Shown: positions 49,325 through 60,854, numbered from the stretch's first letter. The stretch is DNA of 64,000 bases from Thunnus maccoyii (GCF_910596095.1 NC_056550.1:23680001-23744000); one strand, 5' to 3'. A program made the numbers and translations. The notes: a model not told the origin generated them from the letters alone.

Positions 49325-52300
49325 ACTCCATCCCGTGGGAAAGGCCTCTGGCTGTTAGATTGGAGTGAATGTGTAATGATGCGTAAGCTGCCCTTTCAGC
49401 TGAGCCCCAGTCGTCCTCTGCAGCACGGGGAGCTGCACTGAAGCTCACAGTTTAAAAAAAATCTGATTGAAATGCTTGGAATGTGTTTCAGTCCCCACAG
49501 TTGGACTCTTTTTATGCAGAAAAGTCTATAACTGTACACTTGTTTCTCTCTTTCACTGGTGTTGAGCCATAAAGGAGCTGCCAGTACTATTATGCATGAT
49601 ACAGTAGCTAAACTGGACATTATCAGGCATGTTGTTTCAATGAAATATTGGGTGTTGGGGATATTTTCTCTTTAAAATTCCCCAAAGAATCCATTCTTAA
49701 CATAACATCTGGAAATAATTAGAACAAATGTGATTAATCAAAACAGGTATTTTGCATGTTGCAGTCATTTGCTAACTCATGCTAAGAAATGCTTCAACTA
49801 CTGTGTGTTTTCTATAGTTGTTTTATCCATCATGATTCAAGCTTTTACTCCTTTTTGTGATTCATTCAGGTTGCAGGATGAGATCGGCCTCCGACAGGAT
49901 GCGGAGAACAATTTGAATACCTTCAGACAGGTAATTCTATTTCCTGGATTCATGATCTAAACAGTTTATATATTCAGTATGTCTGACTGTCTGTGTTCAT
50001 TCCTCTGTGTGCCTCATAGGATGTGGACGAGGCGTCTCTAAATCGTGTCCAGTTAGAGAGGAAGATCGATGCCCTGCAGGATGAGATAAACTTCCTGAAG
50101 AAGATTCATGACGAGGTAAGAATGAAATTAATCAAATACTTTCATTATCTTTAACTATAGCTATACCCTTGTCTTCACTTTTTATCCCTACTATCCTTTC
50201 CCCCGTCTCAGGAGCTGCGTGAGTTCCAGGAGCACGTTATGGCCCAGCAGGTGCACGTTGACCTGGATGTGTCCAAACCAGACCTGACTGCTGCTCTGAG
50301 AGACATCAGGGTCCAGTATGAAAACGTGGCCTCTTCAAACATGCAGGAGACGGAGGAGTGGTACCGGTCCAAGGTCAGAAGACTCAGAAGACAAACTAGT
50401 CTGTTATGAAGCTTGTAGTGATGAGAACAAGAGAAATACATATAAAGACACTAGGTTCAACTTTCATGGTCCCTGTGAGGAGATACACAACTGCCAATAA
50501 AAATAATATTAAGTAATATTATCCAAGTGTATTTATATGCAAGGTTTAGAAATAAAAGCAAGTTATGAAATTCATTAAGGTGAATATAACATACTTACTG
50601 TTTGTGTTTGTACACAGTTTGCTGACCTGACAGATGCAGCCAATCGTAACGCAGAAGCTCTGCGCCAGGCCAAGCAGGAGGCCAATGAATATCGGCGTCA
50701 GATCCAAGTGGTGACCTGCGACATGGAGGCTCTCCGTGGGACAGTAAGTCCGCCAAATAATCACAGAGAACATTGTGTGATAAATTGCCAGTATATCGGC
50801 TAATAATCAGAGAAAAATTACAAAATAAAAGTGCTGTCTGAAAGTGTGAACCCAGGGACAAATCTATAGCACACTGGATTTAAAATAGAACAATGACTAT
50901 GAGGTTAAAGGTCTCAGCTTTAATTTGGTCACCTGATGTGACCAATGTAGAGACCATCACCCTTTTTACACATAATTTCCTAATTTAAGGGCCTTGAGGT
51001 AAACGGAAACATAACATTGTCATATTTAATATTTGGTAGCAAATGGTCAGTGTCTGTCTGAAGTCCGTTACACAAAGACATCATTAGTTTCTTCTGTGGT
51101 CATGTGACTGACTTGGCCAGTCAAGAACATTCACAAATTCACTGTGATGAATCTTTTATGGGTTTTTTGTGTCTGTTAGGTGAACATATATGTATAAAAA
51201 TCACATGTATAATTTGACTAGTTACACACAGCTAACATATCTGTGTCACTAAATTGCTGATTATAAATGAGGCAAGTAATGTTAAACACTAGCTTACGTT
51301 ACTTGGTGGTAACTTTAAGTGGAAACCTGCAGTATTTGCTGGTGCCACCACTTTGTAGCTGCTAATACAACCACGTAACATTTGGCTAATCATTAGATAA
51401 CATGCACAGAAAACAACATATGACACTTGGTTCGAATGTTAAAACATGAGTGTCTTGTCTGTGTGTTATGGTCATTGTCCTGGTGCACTGTTCAAAAGAC
51501 TGGGGGAATATATGTGTAAACTGTACCCTGTTTACTCTAACTTACTAATCTCTGATCCCCAATCGCTGCTTCATTTCAAATCCAAAAAGTTTGTTGTTAG
51601 GCACCTATTGACCCCTCAGTATACAAGGTAGTACTCTAGAGCTGAAGTGAGATAATTAGTCGATTAACTTGCAACAATTCTGATAATTAATTAATCTTTT
51701 AAGTTATTTTTTTAAGCAAAAATGCCAAAAAATTCACCGGCACCAGCTTCCCAAATGTGAATATCTGCTAATTTTCCATGATAATAAACTCAACATCTCT
51801 GGTTTTTTGACTGTTGGTCGTACAGAACAAATAATCTGAATATTTTAACTTGTGCTTCAGGGGAATAATGATGCGCTTCAGTGGTGGAAAATGTCGAACT
51901 AATTTGAGATTTATCAGATTATGGAGACCCAAATGACATGCAGTAAACCTGGACTTTTAGATTCCCCTGTTCAGTTGCCAGTTGGTAACACAGCCTTGAC
52001 TTGTAGTAAAGCAGCAGCAGTAGCAGTGGTAGTTATAGCAGTAATAGTACTGGTATCAATAGTAATAATAGTGTCAGTAGTAGAGGAAGTAGTAGTGGTA
52101 CCAGTGGTAGAAGTAGTGGTACCATTAGAAGTAAAGGTGGCAGTAGTTGTGTTATCGTTTAAACTAATCTGATTAGAGTGTTAAATGAAACCTCAGGGAC
52201 CAGCAGTCTACCACCTCAGATGCAGGCTTTCATTACTCGGTCTTGTCTGTCCTCCTTCAGAACGAGTCTCTGGAACGCCAGCTCCGGGAGATCGAGGACC

Positions 52301-54268
52301 GCTTCACCATGGATACGGCCGGTTATCAGGATACGGTGAGCCGCCTGGAGGAGGAGATCCAGGCACTGAAGGAGGAGATGGCGAGACACCTGCAGGAGTA
52401 CCAGGACCTCCTCAACGTCAAACTGGCCCTGGATATCGAGATCGCCACCTACAGGAAGCTGCTGGAGGGCGAGGAGAGCAGGTGAGAGCTCGGCGGGCTG
52501 GTCGGGTTTGATACAACCGACAAATGTAGAGAAGTAATGTTGGTAGATGTTGATGTTTGTTTCTGTTCCTCCAGGATCACCATCCCGGTTCAAAGCTTTT
52601 CCAACCTGCAGTTTAGAGGTCAGTATCAAATTCAGCTGCAATAATTGGTCGATTCATCGATTAGTTGCCAACCATTAAATTAATCGCCAACTATTTTGAT
52701 AGTCGGTTAATCATTTTGATTCATTAAAAAAAAAAAAAAGTCAAAATCCTCTGATTCCAGCCTCTCAAATGTGAATATTTTCTGGTTTCTTTAGTCCTCT
52801 ATGACAGTAAACTGAATGTCTTTGGGTTGTGGACAAAACAAGACATTTGATGACGTCACCTTAGGCTTTAGGAAACAGTGATTGACATTTTTCACAATTT
52901 TCTGACATTTTTTAGACCAAACAACTGATCGATTAATCAAGAACATAATAGACAGATTAATTAATAATGACATTAATTATTAGCTGCAGCCCTAGTGTCA
53001 AAAGTGACCTTATTTTGACTCATGTCTTTTGAAAGGTGCTTTTGAAATTTCATGGTACATTCAATATATTTTCATATGTCTTGTTTGTAAGTAGGAATTT
53101 TGGCTTGATGGTAGCGCTAGAGAAAAGGTAAAAAAAACATTAGGACTCATCCTCAGGAGACTATGAATCGATTATCTAATATAAATTAATCTACTTATTA
53201 TTTTCTCGCCTAATCAATTTATTGTTTTCTCTAGAAATTTTCAGAAAATAGTGAAAAATTACAGTTATAATTTCCCAAATGTCTTCTTTTGTCTGACTAA
53301 TGGTACAAACCAAAAGATATCGAGTTTACTGTCATGTATGATGAAAAAAAACATCAAAACCTCACGTTTGAGAAGCTGAAACCAGAATATATTTTGCATA
53401 TTTGCTTAATAAAGGACTAAAACTATTATTGAATTATCAAAATAGTTACCGATAAATTTTCTATCAACTAATCAAGTCAAATTTATTTATAGAGCACATT
53501 TCATACAGAAAGCACAACACAATGTGCTTCACGAGGGCAAGAGCAATACAATTATAAAGACATAAAATACAAACATACATATCATTATACATACAAGCAA
53601 ACAAACATACGCTTGTATCTCTAATGAATATATATTCAAATAAAATGTTTTTCAGATGTTTTGTCATGAAAATAAGTGTTGCTGAAGCTGATATTTTAAC
53701 TTGACAGAGGAACCAGATGATTCCTCCTGAGCTTCATATTCATATTTAGGTGTTTTGAGTTTTCCAGTTGAATTTCCATTTTTCTGGGTCACTCTTCCTG
53801 TGTATTCATCCCGTAAATATATCATATGTGGCAGTAATTGAATGCACAGGGAAAATCCTTTCGAACACAGGATAATAAACCACCATTTCTCTTTTCATCT
53901 TTTTTAGAAACTAATCTGGACACTAAAACCCCAGAGGCCCACGTGAAGAGGAGCATCCTGGTTCGAACCGTGGAGACCAGAGACGGGGAGGTTTGTGCTT
54001 TTTATAAAACAACACAACTCACACTGAAGCAGGTCAATCCGTACGCTGCACCTCCTGCACACCTCCTCTGGGGGGCGATGTTCAACCCTTCTGCAGGTTT
54101 TCACACACAGGATGACCTTTGCCTCAACACACCTGATGCCATTTGCAAACACATATGAAAACTCACCCGGGATTTGTCCTTTTTTTTTTTTTTCCTATTT
54201 TTAACTCAGATCTCTTTTCTTTTCAGATCATTAAGGAATCAACCACTGAACACAAAGATCTTCCTTGA
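47513..54268 (+). CDS. gfap: Glial fibrillary acidic protein (gfap)
   Basis: Nine exons join without a break into 449 codons plus TGA (human 432). Residues 1-91 are the Ser/Arg-rich head ([15 protein letters not shown]). The helix-initiation motif [13 protein letters not shown] is at 94-106, then the coiled-coil rod with [29 protein letters not shown] and [15 protein letters not shown]. The helix-termination motif [11 protein letters not shown] is at 383-393. The tail has [15 protein letters not shown] and ends [13 protein letters not shown]. There is one cysteine, Cys312 (VVTCDM), equivalent to the single Cys of human GFAP. The protein polymerises into the cytoplasmic filaments of astrocytes and radial glia. 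Head and tail fit GFAP better than vimentin or desmin: RKRFGPQ at the start and a C-terminus with HKD-LP. Exon phases fit type III filament genes. Confidence 0.98.
48820..48920 (+). promoter_or_regulatory. gfap: Candidate SOX-type motif cluster in gfap intron 1
   Basis: ACAATGG at 48848-48854 and ACAAAGG at 48864-48870, with CCATTGAG near 48817, form a small cluster of SOX/TCF-like sites in non-repetitive sequence. Functional role not shown. Confidence 0.25.
49292..49322. repeat. GT microsatellite in gfap intron 1
   Basis: About 15 uninterrupted GT units. Confidence 0.95.
49870..49930 (+). CDS. gfap: gfap exon 2 (coil 1B)
   Basis: 61 nt, acceptor TTCATTCAG, donor GTAATT. Encodes [20 protein letters not shown]. 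Ends in phase 0. Confidence 0.97.
50020..50115 (+). CDS. gfap: gfap exon 3 (coil 1B)
   Basis: 96 nt, acceptor CCTCATAG, donor GTAAGA. Encodes [20 protein letters not shown] and [12 protein letters not shown]. Confidence 0.97.
50212..50373 (+). CDS. gfap: gfap exon 4 (end of coil 1B, linker L12, coil 2)
   Basis: 162 nt, acceptor CCGTCTCAG. Encodes [20 protein letters not shown] through EEWYRSK. The donor GTCAGA is weaker than usual. Confidence 0.96.
50618..50743 (+). CDS. gfap: gfap exon 5 (coil 2)
   Basis: 126 nt, acceptor GTACACAG, donor GTAAGT. Encodes [20 protein letters not shown] and, near the end, the only cysteine (Cys312). Confidence 0.97.
51640..51850 (-). repeat. hAT-like TIR repeat, copy J (partial)
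   Basis: In gfap intron 5. Shows ATTAGTCGATTAACTTGCAA, AAGCAAAAATGCCAAAAAAT, TTCCCAAATGTGAATAT and TTTTTTGACTGTTGGTCG. Termini are lost. Confidence 0.55.
52005..52150. repeat. Degenerate AGT/GGT triplet repeat in gfap intron 5
   Basis: About 145 bases of imperfect AGT, AGC, GGT and AAT triplets, ending 110 bases before exon 6. It keeps a frame open that reads as a Val-rich artefact. Confidence 0.85.
52261..52481 (+). CDS. gfap: gfap exon 6 (coil 2 end)
   Basis: 221 nt, acceptor TCCTTCAG, donor GTGAGA. Encodes [20 protein letters not shown] through the helix-termination motif [11 protein letters not shown]. Ends in phase 2. Confidence 0.98.
52575..52618 (+). CDS. gfap: gfap exon 7 (tail start)
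   Basis: 44 nt, acceptor CCTCCAG, donor GTCAGT. Encodes [14 protein letters not shown]. Ends in phase 1. A hAT-like copy starts 14 bases past this donor. Confidence 0.95.
52632..52994 (-). repeat. hAT-like TIR repeat, copy K
   Basis: In gfap intron 7. Starts TCAGCTGCAATAATTGG and ends TAGCTGCAGCCCTAG. It holds a full set of family words (CGCCAACTATTTTGATAG, CCTCTCAAATGTGAATATTT, ACAAAACAAGACATTTGA, GAAACAGTGATTGACATTTT). Confidence 0.8.
53163..53475 (+). repeat. hAT-like TIR repeat, copy L
   Basis: In gfap intron 7, opposite orientation to copy K, 170 bases away. Has TTTTCAGAAAATAGTGAAAA, TCGAGTTTACTGTCATG, GAGAAGCTGAAACCAGA and ATCAAAATAGTTACCGATAA. Termini are eroded. Confidence 0.65.
53476..53640 (-). 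repeat. LINE (L2-like) 3' tail fragment
   Basis: AAATTTATTTATAGAGCACA, then TTTCATACAGAAAGC and AATGTGCTTCAC, the same type of tail as at 57440 and 59421. Confidence 0.5.
53908..53990 (+). CDS. gfap: gfap exon 8 (tail)
   Basis: 83 nt, acceptor TTTTTTAG, donor GTTTGT (weak). Encodes [20 protein letters not shown] and VETRDGE. The frame stays open for 55 codons into the intron. Confidence 0.96.
54227..54268 (+). CDS. gfap: gfap exon 9 (tail end)
   Basis: 42 nt including TGA; acceptor TCTTTTCAG. Encodes [13 protein letters not shown]. Confidence 0.97.
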   Translation: MIKESTTEHKDLP

Positions 54269-56260
54269 GGTTTTGTGACCGGCTTACATCTGGTCTTCAG
54301 TCACCCCAAAGCTCATCATTCCACTTTCTCTCCCTTCATCATCACCCGCAGACTAAATTAACTGCCCTAAAACCATAATATAACCACCTCCTATGTGCTC
54401 TCATTAGAATTTCTGCCAAAACATACGTGTTTAGCTTTTTGTACAGCTCCACGATTAGCTTGAGTTGAAATGTAGGCTAAAGGTCTGTAGCCTGATCCAG
54501 TAAAACCTACTGTTTTATTCTAACATGGACTGACAGACCAGATTTATAGCGTTGTTTCTAAGTAGGTTGCCATAGAGGAGGTATAGGAATATGTAGCGAG
54601 GAGGTGGAGGTTGACGTGTGGTTCTGTGGATGTGAAATGTGGCAAGAGAAGTACAGTAGGGAGTTGACTGTATATGTCAGAGCTGAATTTGGGCAGAGAA
54701 TGAGAGATATGTGTATGTTAGAGCAGATTTTTGGCAGAGCGACCAGTGAATATGAACTGGTTTTTAACCCTTGTCTGGTGCTATTTTACATTTCAGTGCT
54801 TTGTTGTTGTAGCAGCCACCTCTCTGTTTGAGGGTTGTTTCGTGTATTAAAGGTCCTGCACACCTGCACTGATGTTTTTTTTGTTTGTTTTTTTTTAGGT
54901 AGGATGATTGGACCTCTTCTCGGGTTGGATTTGGGTAGAGCTTTGTTGAGAGTCTGTTGAGATAAACTTACTTTTTCACTTAGTAGCCAAACAAACCTGC
55001 TCTGAATAGGCAGAGCTGCAAAAACCAAGAGGAACACAAAGAAACAATAGAGTTCCCACACGCTGAAGAAGAACAGCCTGAAAGCACAGTCGAGCAAGAT
55101 TTGTTAGCCAAATCGAAATCTTAAGAACATTAGACATGCAAAGATAGTTAAAAGGCAATCATGAAGATGAAATTGCTTATTTTTGACACAAGAATGTACC
55201 CACATATCCAAGTTTTATCGTCTTCTCTTTGCTTTTGTGTTTGCCACTAAGTGATGGAGTGACATTGACAACTTCAGCAGGGGACCACCTGCATATCATC
55301 TATAAAAAAATATGAATTGTCCCATCAACAGGTGCAACAAATCTAACAAGAGAGTCTGTAGTGTTTGTATATGCCTACACAGTTCTGAGGTGACGTCTAA
55401 ACAGCCAAAAAATAGTAAAAATAACAGTGAATGTAGTGTAAAGGTGTAGGACCTTTGCTCTTCTGTGTTCTCTATTCACTGCACACCCAGCCTGTTGTGT
55501 CCTCAGTCTCTTGAACACGACATGATAAAACATCATCTTTTTGTTTGACACCAGGACGTGTCAGAGCACGCCAATTTATCTGGCAGACGTGATAGGGACA
55601 GAGCCAGGTTGGAGGTGTGGAGGGGGTGTTTGGAAGCTGACGCAACCTTTGCCCCGCAGCTTCTAGTTAAGCCAACAACCTCTTTCCAACCTCCAAAACA
55701 CACACACCGGCCAATTTATGTAGTGTTTGACTCATAGCTGAAAGACATGCAAACACAACCACAGCCCATACCTGCACCAGAAAACCCTTGTTTTTTTAAT
55801 TTTGAAAGGGGACGTCGGGGGTTGAGGAGGCTAGAAGGAAGGACGTCACAGCTCAAAACACTGTAATCCAAACCTCGTCCTTTGTAGGAAGCCCTGCTGA
55901 CTGAAACCATGCCGATAGGTTCTGCCACTAAACTAATGAGAATGGTGGTGCTACGCTGAAGCTGGCTGCCGCTGCGCTCGTCGCCAAGGACATGCTGTGA
56001 TTTGTGTTTCCATGTGTTGCCTCCCGCCTTCTCCCCCCCCACAACTTCAACCCCTTTCTCCTGTATTGTTTTGTTTTGGGGTTTTTTTTTTAATGTCGAT
56101 CCTACATAGAAATTCTGAATCCTGCTTTTTTGTTGTTGTTGTTGTTGTTGTTGTTGGAAGAAACCTCTGCAGATGTGAATATAACATTAGTTTTGACCAA
56201 TGCTACATGCTACGACGTCATGTTAACTTAACGACAATAAACATTTTGTTTGGTAGAATT
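54269..56260 (+). other. gfap: Probable gfap 3' UTR
   Basis: About 2 kb with no protein-like frame, including a GTT microsatellite at 56131-56156, ending near the AATAAA at 56236. Confidence 0.6.
56236..56241 (+). terminator. gfap: Candidate poly(A) signal of gfap
   Basis: AATAAA followed by CATTTTGTTTGGTAG, a GT-rich downstream element. Confidence 0.6.
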
Positions 56261-56661
56261 GATGCCTCTTATTTAGTCTTTTCTAAACAAGCTTTCCTTT
56301 CATTTTTTTTCATGATGATACTGACACATACATACAGTCAATCAGCTCTGAGCGTTATACAAGCTGACAGTTAACTTCAGGGTATTCAGACACTATTCAT
56401 CATATCTGATTGTTTCTGCCCGTCAGCCAGGCTGCGCTGCCGAGCAGATGGGTTCATTTCCTGTAATATCAAGGCTCATTATGAGTGTTACTATATATCC
56501 AGGCAGAGAAATAATAGTTCCCAAAAATAGTGTCTTTTGAGATGCAAATAAAGACCTGTGCAGGAATGTCAAACACCTGACCTCAAGTTTACAAAAAGTC
56601 AGTTTCCTGGAATTTCATTTATTCTGTCCTTATATAAACTTTGGACTTATATTTGATTTGT

Positions 56662-57238
56662 TTAAATCAAGGTTCACAATTGTTCACATCTGTCTTAAAA
56701 CAATAGTCAGGTGCCCATATGAACATTAAAACTGTGTCTGCTTCCTATTATCATTCCTCCTTTTCATTTTGGTGGATTTCAGTGTAAGTGATGGGGGACA
56801 AAATCCATCACCCTTGCTCTGTGTAAAACTACATTCTGAAGTTTATCCAGAGTTAATATGAGGCTTCTGCAGGCTGAATTAGTCAAATTTATCACGTTTT
56901 TACAGTCATTTAATTACTAGATTTCTTCTTTGTGTTACTATCTGCACTGCAGCTCAGAAAGGAAACACTTTCTGTGGAAACAAAGAGAGGAATTTTGCAC
57001 GAAAAAGACTTTGGAAGATACCCACTTTATTTGATTTGATCATTTAAGCCTCATTAACTTCAGATAAACGTTGGAATATACTTTTCAACAAAGCAAAGAC
57101 TTGGATTTTGTCCTTCGTCTCTTACATTGGAAGAATGTTCAACAGGGATCTCTTATTCAAACAAGCAAAAACTGTTTCAGTCAACATATGTGAATATTGT
57201 TTTAAGACAGACTTGAACCAATCTTAACCCAGCCTTTA
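56662..57238. repeat. Foldback MITE, copy d
   Basis: Begins near AAGGTTCACAATTGTTCACA and ends TTAACCCAGCCTTTAA. Shares CTTAAAACAATAGTCAGGTG, AGTGATGGGGGACAAAATCC and GGAAACAAAGAGAGGAATTT with copies b and c. More diverged than c. Confidence 0.75.
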
Positions 57239-57439
57239 AGTTTTATGTTACTCGTTGTGCATAGTTATTGAATTTTTTCTCAGTTGGGCAGGTTTGACCC
57301 CAATGAAAACACTCTAGCAGGTGTTGTCTCCCATAGTCAGGGTCCAGTATGGTTACTGGTCTGCCTGTGAGGGTTCATAAAGTGTTTATGTGCTATTAAA
57401 GACTCTTTGTTCAGAGTAAATCTTTTTATTGATGCATCA

Positions 57440-58060
57440 TATTAAAGTAAGTCTTTTTACTTATTTAGCACCTTTCAATAGTAGAGACATCACAAAGTGC
57501 TTCACAGAAGAAATAAAGCATGAACACAAATACAGAGAAACACAATAAAAAACTAAATAAATAGAAAATAGAAAAAATACATAAAAGGCAAGTCTGAACA
57601 AATGCCTTTTGAGCTGCTTTTTGAAGGTGTCCACAAAGAGACCAGAGACCTGCTGGTGACATACAGTAGGGCTGCAGTAGATCTCTAATGTAGGCAGGAA
57701 CCAGACCATGCAGACCTCTATGGGTGATCACGAGAACTTTAGAACTTTAGAACTTTAGATTCAGAATCAGAATCAGTGTCACATGGGACCTTTTGGAGGA
57801 ACTGGTCAGGAGTTCAGCAGCAGCATTTTGGACCACTCGTAAACGATCCAGGGATGTTTTGCTGAGGCAGGTGAAAGGAGAGTTATAGTAGTCAAGACGG
57901 GATGATATAAAAGTATGAATTAACATTTCCATCTCTGTTTGAGGCACAATAGGCCTGAACTTTTCAGTGTTTCTCAGCTCGAAAAAACAAGAGCGAATGA
58001 GACACTTGTGGTCCAGAATCAGAGCTGGTCCATAGTGACACATAGATTTTTTATGGAGGA
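57440..58060 (-). mobile_element. LINE (L2-like) fragment, RT C-terminal end and 3' tail
   Basis: Minus-strand frames read RSCFFELRNTEKFRPIVPQT, EMLIHTFISSRLDYYNS and LDRLRVVQNAAAELLT, then after a break GLVPAYIRDLLQPY and FKKQLKRHLFRLAF. These are signatures of the end of the reverse transcriptase ORF in L2/CR1-type LINEs. The tail (TTATTTAGCACCTTTCAATA ... AAGTGCTTCAC) lies at the low-coordinate side. A section between ILNLKF and the GLHG reading is deleted and replaced by three copies of AGAACTTT(A). It is not functional. Confidence 0.82.
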
Positions 58061-59369
58061 TTTAACTGAGGAGGTAAGAGACCCAAGACCAGCCTTTATC
58101 TTGGTGCCAAAACTAGGAGGGGCAGAAATAAGGATTTCTGTTTTGTCCTCATTTAGCTGTAATAATAATTATCTTCTATCTACCATCTAGTTTTTTTGTA
58201 GAGAACCATGTTAAGAGCAGAAGACAAATAAAAGAGCAGCTGTAATCTATCAGACTGAGCTCAAAGTTCTTTATCAGGCAGCATAAAGACCTTGAAGTCT
58301 TTTAGATGACGTCGTCTCTTTTGTTTGTCTTCTGCTTTTTATCAGCTTCTCAGATATTTAACAAGAAAGTAATGAAACCATGATGGCATCAGAAATATGG
58401 TTAAAAACATATTTGAGTACTTGATTCTCACTACTAAGATAGAAATGCATCTAAGCATGATTATAATGATTGAAGTTGCAACTGACTGCAGTGCTTTTCA
58501 AGACCCAACATGGAAGTCCAGGATATCTGACATACAAGACTGGATTTATATTTAGTATATTTGAGAGAAAAGTATGAAAACCATTGATGAAGGAAGTATT
58601 TAGATTCCTTATTTAAAGAAACCCTCCAGATATGTTTTAAGACATATAAAGGCACTCTGCTCTAACATATATTATGTTTTCTTTTGAATTAGGCCCTACC
58701 CAACATTTTAAAAATTACAGAAATGAAGAAGAAATGAAGAAATGAATGAGCAAATAATTTTCATTTTAAACGTTTAACAGCTGGACACAAGATGTCTCCT
58801 ACTTCACAAGAAAAGCCTCAGATTTACACATCACATTAAGCTAGTGTTGATGTTTAAAACCATGATTGTATTTACACATCTTCAACTCAGATTTAAAGTC
58901 ACCACAGAGAAACATTTTTTTTGTTAAAACAGACTATTTTGTGTCAAAATCTGCACAAACATCATCCTGCACAGTGAAGCTCAAACATCCAACTGAAGGA
59001 ACAAGAAGAAAAGTTGAGTGAAGTGAGACTTTAAGTAGAATTAGCAATAATACAATATAAAAAAAAGACCTCCGTCCACAAGTAAACATATTGCATTAAA
59101 AATAGGCACTTAAATGAAGTATTATGAGCAAAATTTGCTTAAAATATCAAAAGGAGAAGTAGAAATAGTACAGAAAATGGCCCCTGTTATATATATATTA
59201 TATGATAGCATTATTATTAGTGGTGCATTCAAGTGCAGGCTAAGTTGCATTTTACTCGATCAAGGTGGAGCTAAATATTTTATATATTGTTGAATAGTTT
59301 AATCCATAACCGTGCATCATATTTAATGAACTCATCCTATGTTTTATATGTAAAATCTTGAACTGTAAA

Positions 59370-59850
59370 GTAATTAGTAACTAAAGCTAGTAGTCCAGTA
59401 AATGTAGTGAAGTAAAAATAATAATAATAATAATAATAGCTTTATTTGTATAGCACCTTTCATACAAGAAATGCAGCTCAAAGTGTTTTACAACAAAAAT
59501 TACATGATAAAGACATAAAAAAACCATAAAAGCATGTAGGAAAAAAACATTGATTTAACATAAGATGGATGATAAAACAAAAAGTAAAACCCACTAAAAT
59601 ACACAGAGTGTGTAATAATCAAAGAATAAAATATGATAAGAACAAGTTAAAGCATAGAACGTATAAATATATAACATTTAAAACGTACAGCAGAGAGCAA
59701 AGTGCAAAGCTATTTAAATGCTTGGGTACCAGTTTTAAGCTTTCTTGATATCCCTGATATCTAATTAAAAATACAATATTTCCTTCTGAATTGCAGTGGA
59801 ATAGAAGTATTAAGTAGCAAAAACTTGAAATACTCAATTAAGTACAAGTA
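59370..59850 (-). repeat. AAGTACAATATTT-type repeat, interrupted copy
   Basis: Left half AAATGTAGTGAAGTAAAAA and right half AAAATACAATATTTCCTTCT followed by AGAAGTATTAAGTAGC are contiguous in the other copies. They are separated here by the LINE tail. Confidence 0.65.
59421..59765 (-). mobile_element. LINE-type 3' tail inserted into another repeat
   Basis: Flanked by a perfect 8-bp duplication TAAAAATA (59413-59420 and 59766-59773). It starts with an AAT/ATA-type microsatellite, then TTATTTGTATAGCACCTTTC and ATGCAGCTCAAAGTGTTTTA, a common fish L2-type tail in reverse orientation. Truncated at the 5' side. The flanks are two halves of the AAGTACAATATTT repeat. Confidence 0.78.
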
Positions 59851-60462
59851 TTTCAAATTTGCATAGCTACACATGCAGCTACCTCGCCTCTGAACATCTT
59901 CTTTCAGTGCTCTCTTCTAATTTTTCTTTGGTATAACGTCTGTGATGTGCGTATTAAAGTGCGACTCAGAAAGCGAGTGTGTGTAGAGTACAGTGTGTAT
60001 CTGTTTTGCCCGGCTCTTATCAGAGGAATGGAGGGTCTCAGGTCTGCACTGAAGTCGACCCTGAGCTGAAGGAATTCCAGGCAGATAAAACTCTCAGGCG
60101 GTCGGGGTGCAGGCACTGACATCTGGCTCTGAAACACTTTTCCCGTCCAGTCCTGTGTTCCAAAGGGCCGGGAAGGGGCGAAAGGTGACGGAGATGTGCA
60201 TTTTTTTAAGCTCATTATCTCTCAAAAGCGGGTGCGAGGTGACAACAGCTGTCATGTAAGCTACAGAAAACATGAATACACGCAGGCATCTAGAAAATGC
60301 ACAGTTTTACTTGAAAGCACGGGCACGGACTTCCAGAAAATGCTGGCATGACTGGAAACACCCTTAGTTACCATATTAATGACTCCAAAACAGTTTTCTT
60401 TAGCTAAGACATTCCTTCATCATGGTGGGGCTTTTCATTAGAGAAGCAAATAACTTCAACAT

Positions 60463-60854
60463 ACGGTCAGGTGTCCAAATTAACATTAAAATGGGGTTTT
60501 CCTGCTGTAGTCATTCCTCCTGTTCATTAGAAGATCCCTTCATGTTACACTTTCAATGTAAGTGATGGGGGCAAAAAATCCACAGTCATCCTTCTGCCTT
60601 CTGTTTACCCACTTCATATGACTAACTCAGACTGCTGAAGCCTCATATAAGCTTAAGATACAGTTTTAAAGGACACACTGTGGATTTTGGTTCCTATCAC
60701 TTACGTTAAAAGAATATTTGAAGAGGATCTTTTAACAGCCAGTATGAACAGGAGGAATGATTACAGCGAGGAAAACTTCTTTCACTGTTTATATGGACAC
60801 CTGACTGCTGGTTTAAGACAGACAGACTTGAAAAAGTATGAACCCGTCCTTTAA
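60463..60854. repeat. Foldback MITE, copy e
   Basis: GGTCAGGTGTCCAAATTAAC on the left, GAACAGGAGGAATGATTACA and GAACCCGTCCTTTAA on the right. The centre is deleted compared with copy c. Confidence 0.75.

Noticed and set aside
51921..52172. 83-codon Val-rich open frame in gfap intron 5
   Set aside because: Produced by an imperfect AGT/GGT triplet repeat.
47513..54268. Gene could be vimentin, desmin or peripherin
   Set aside because: The short RKRFGPQ head, single coil-2 cysteine and C-terminus ending HKDLP are GFAP features; vimentin and desmin heads and tails differ.
55716..56042. 108-codon minus-strand frame opposite the gfap 3' UTR
   Set aside because: No protein-like pattern or splice context; it includes low-complexity stretches.
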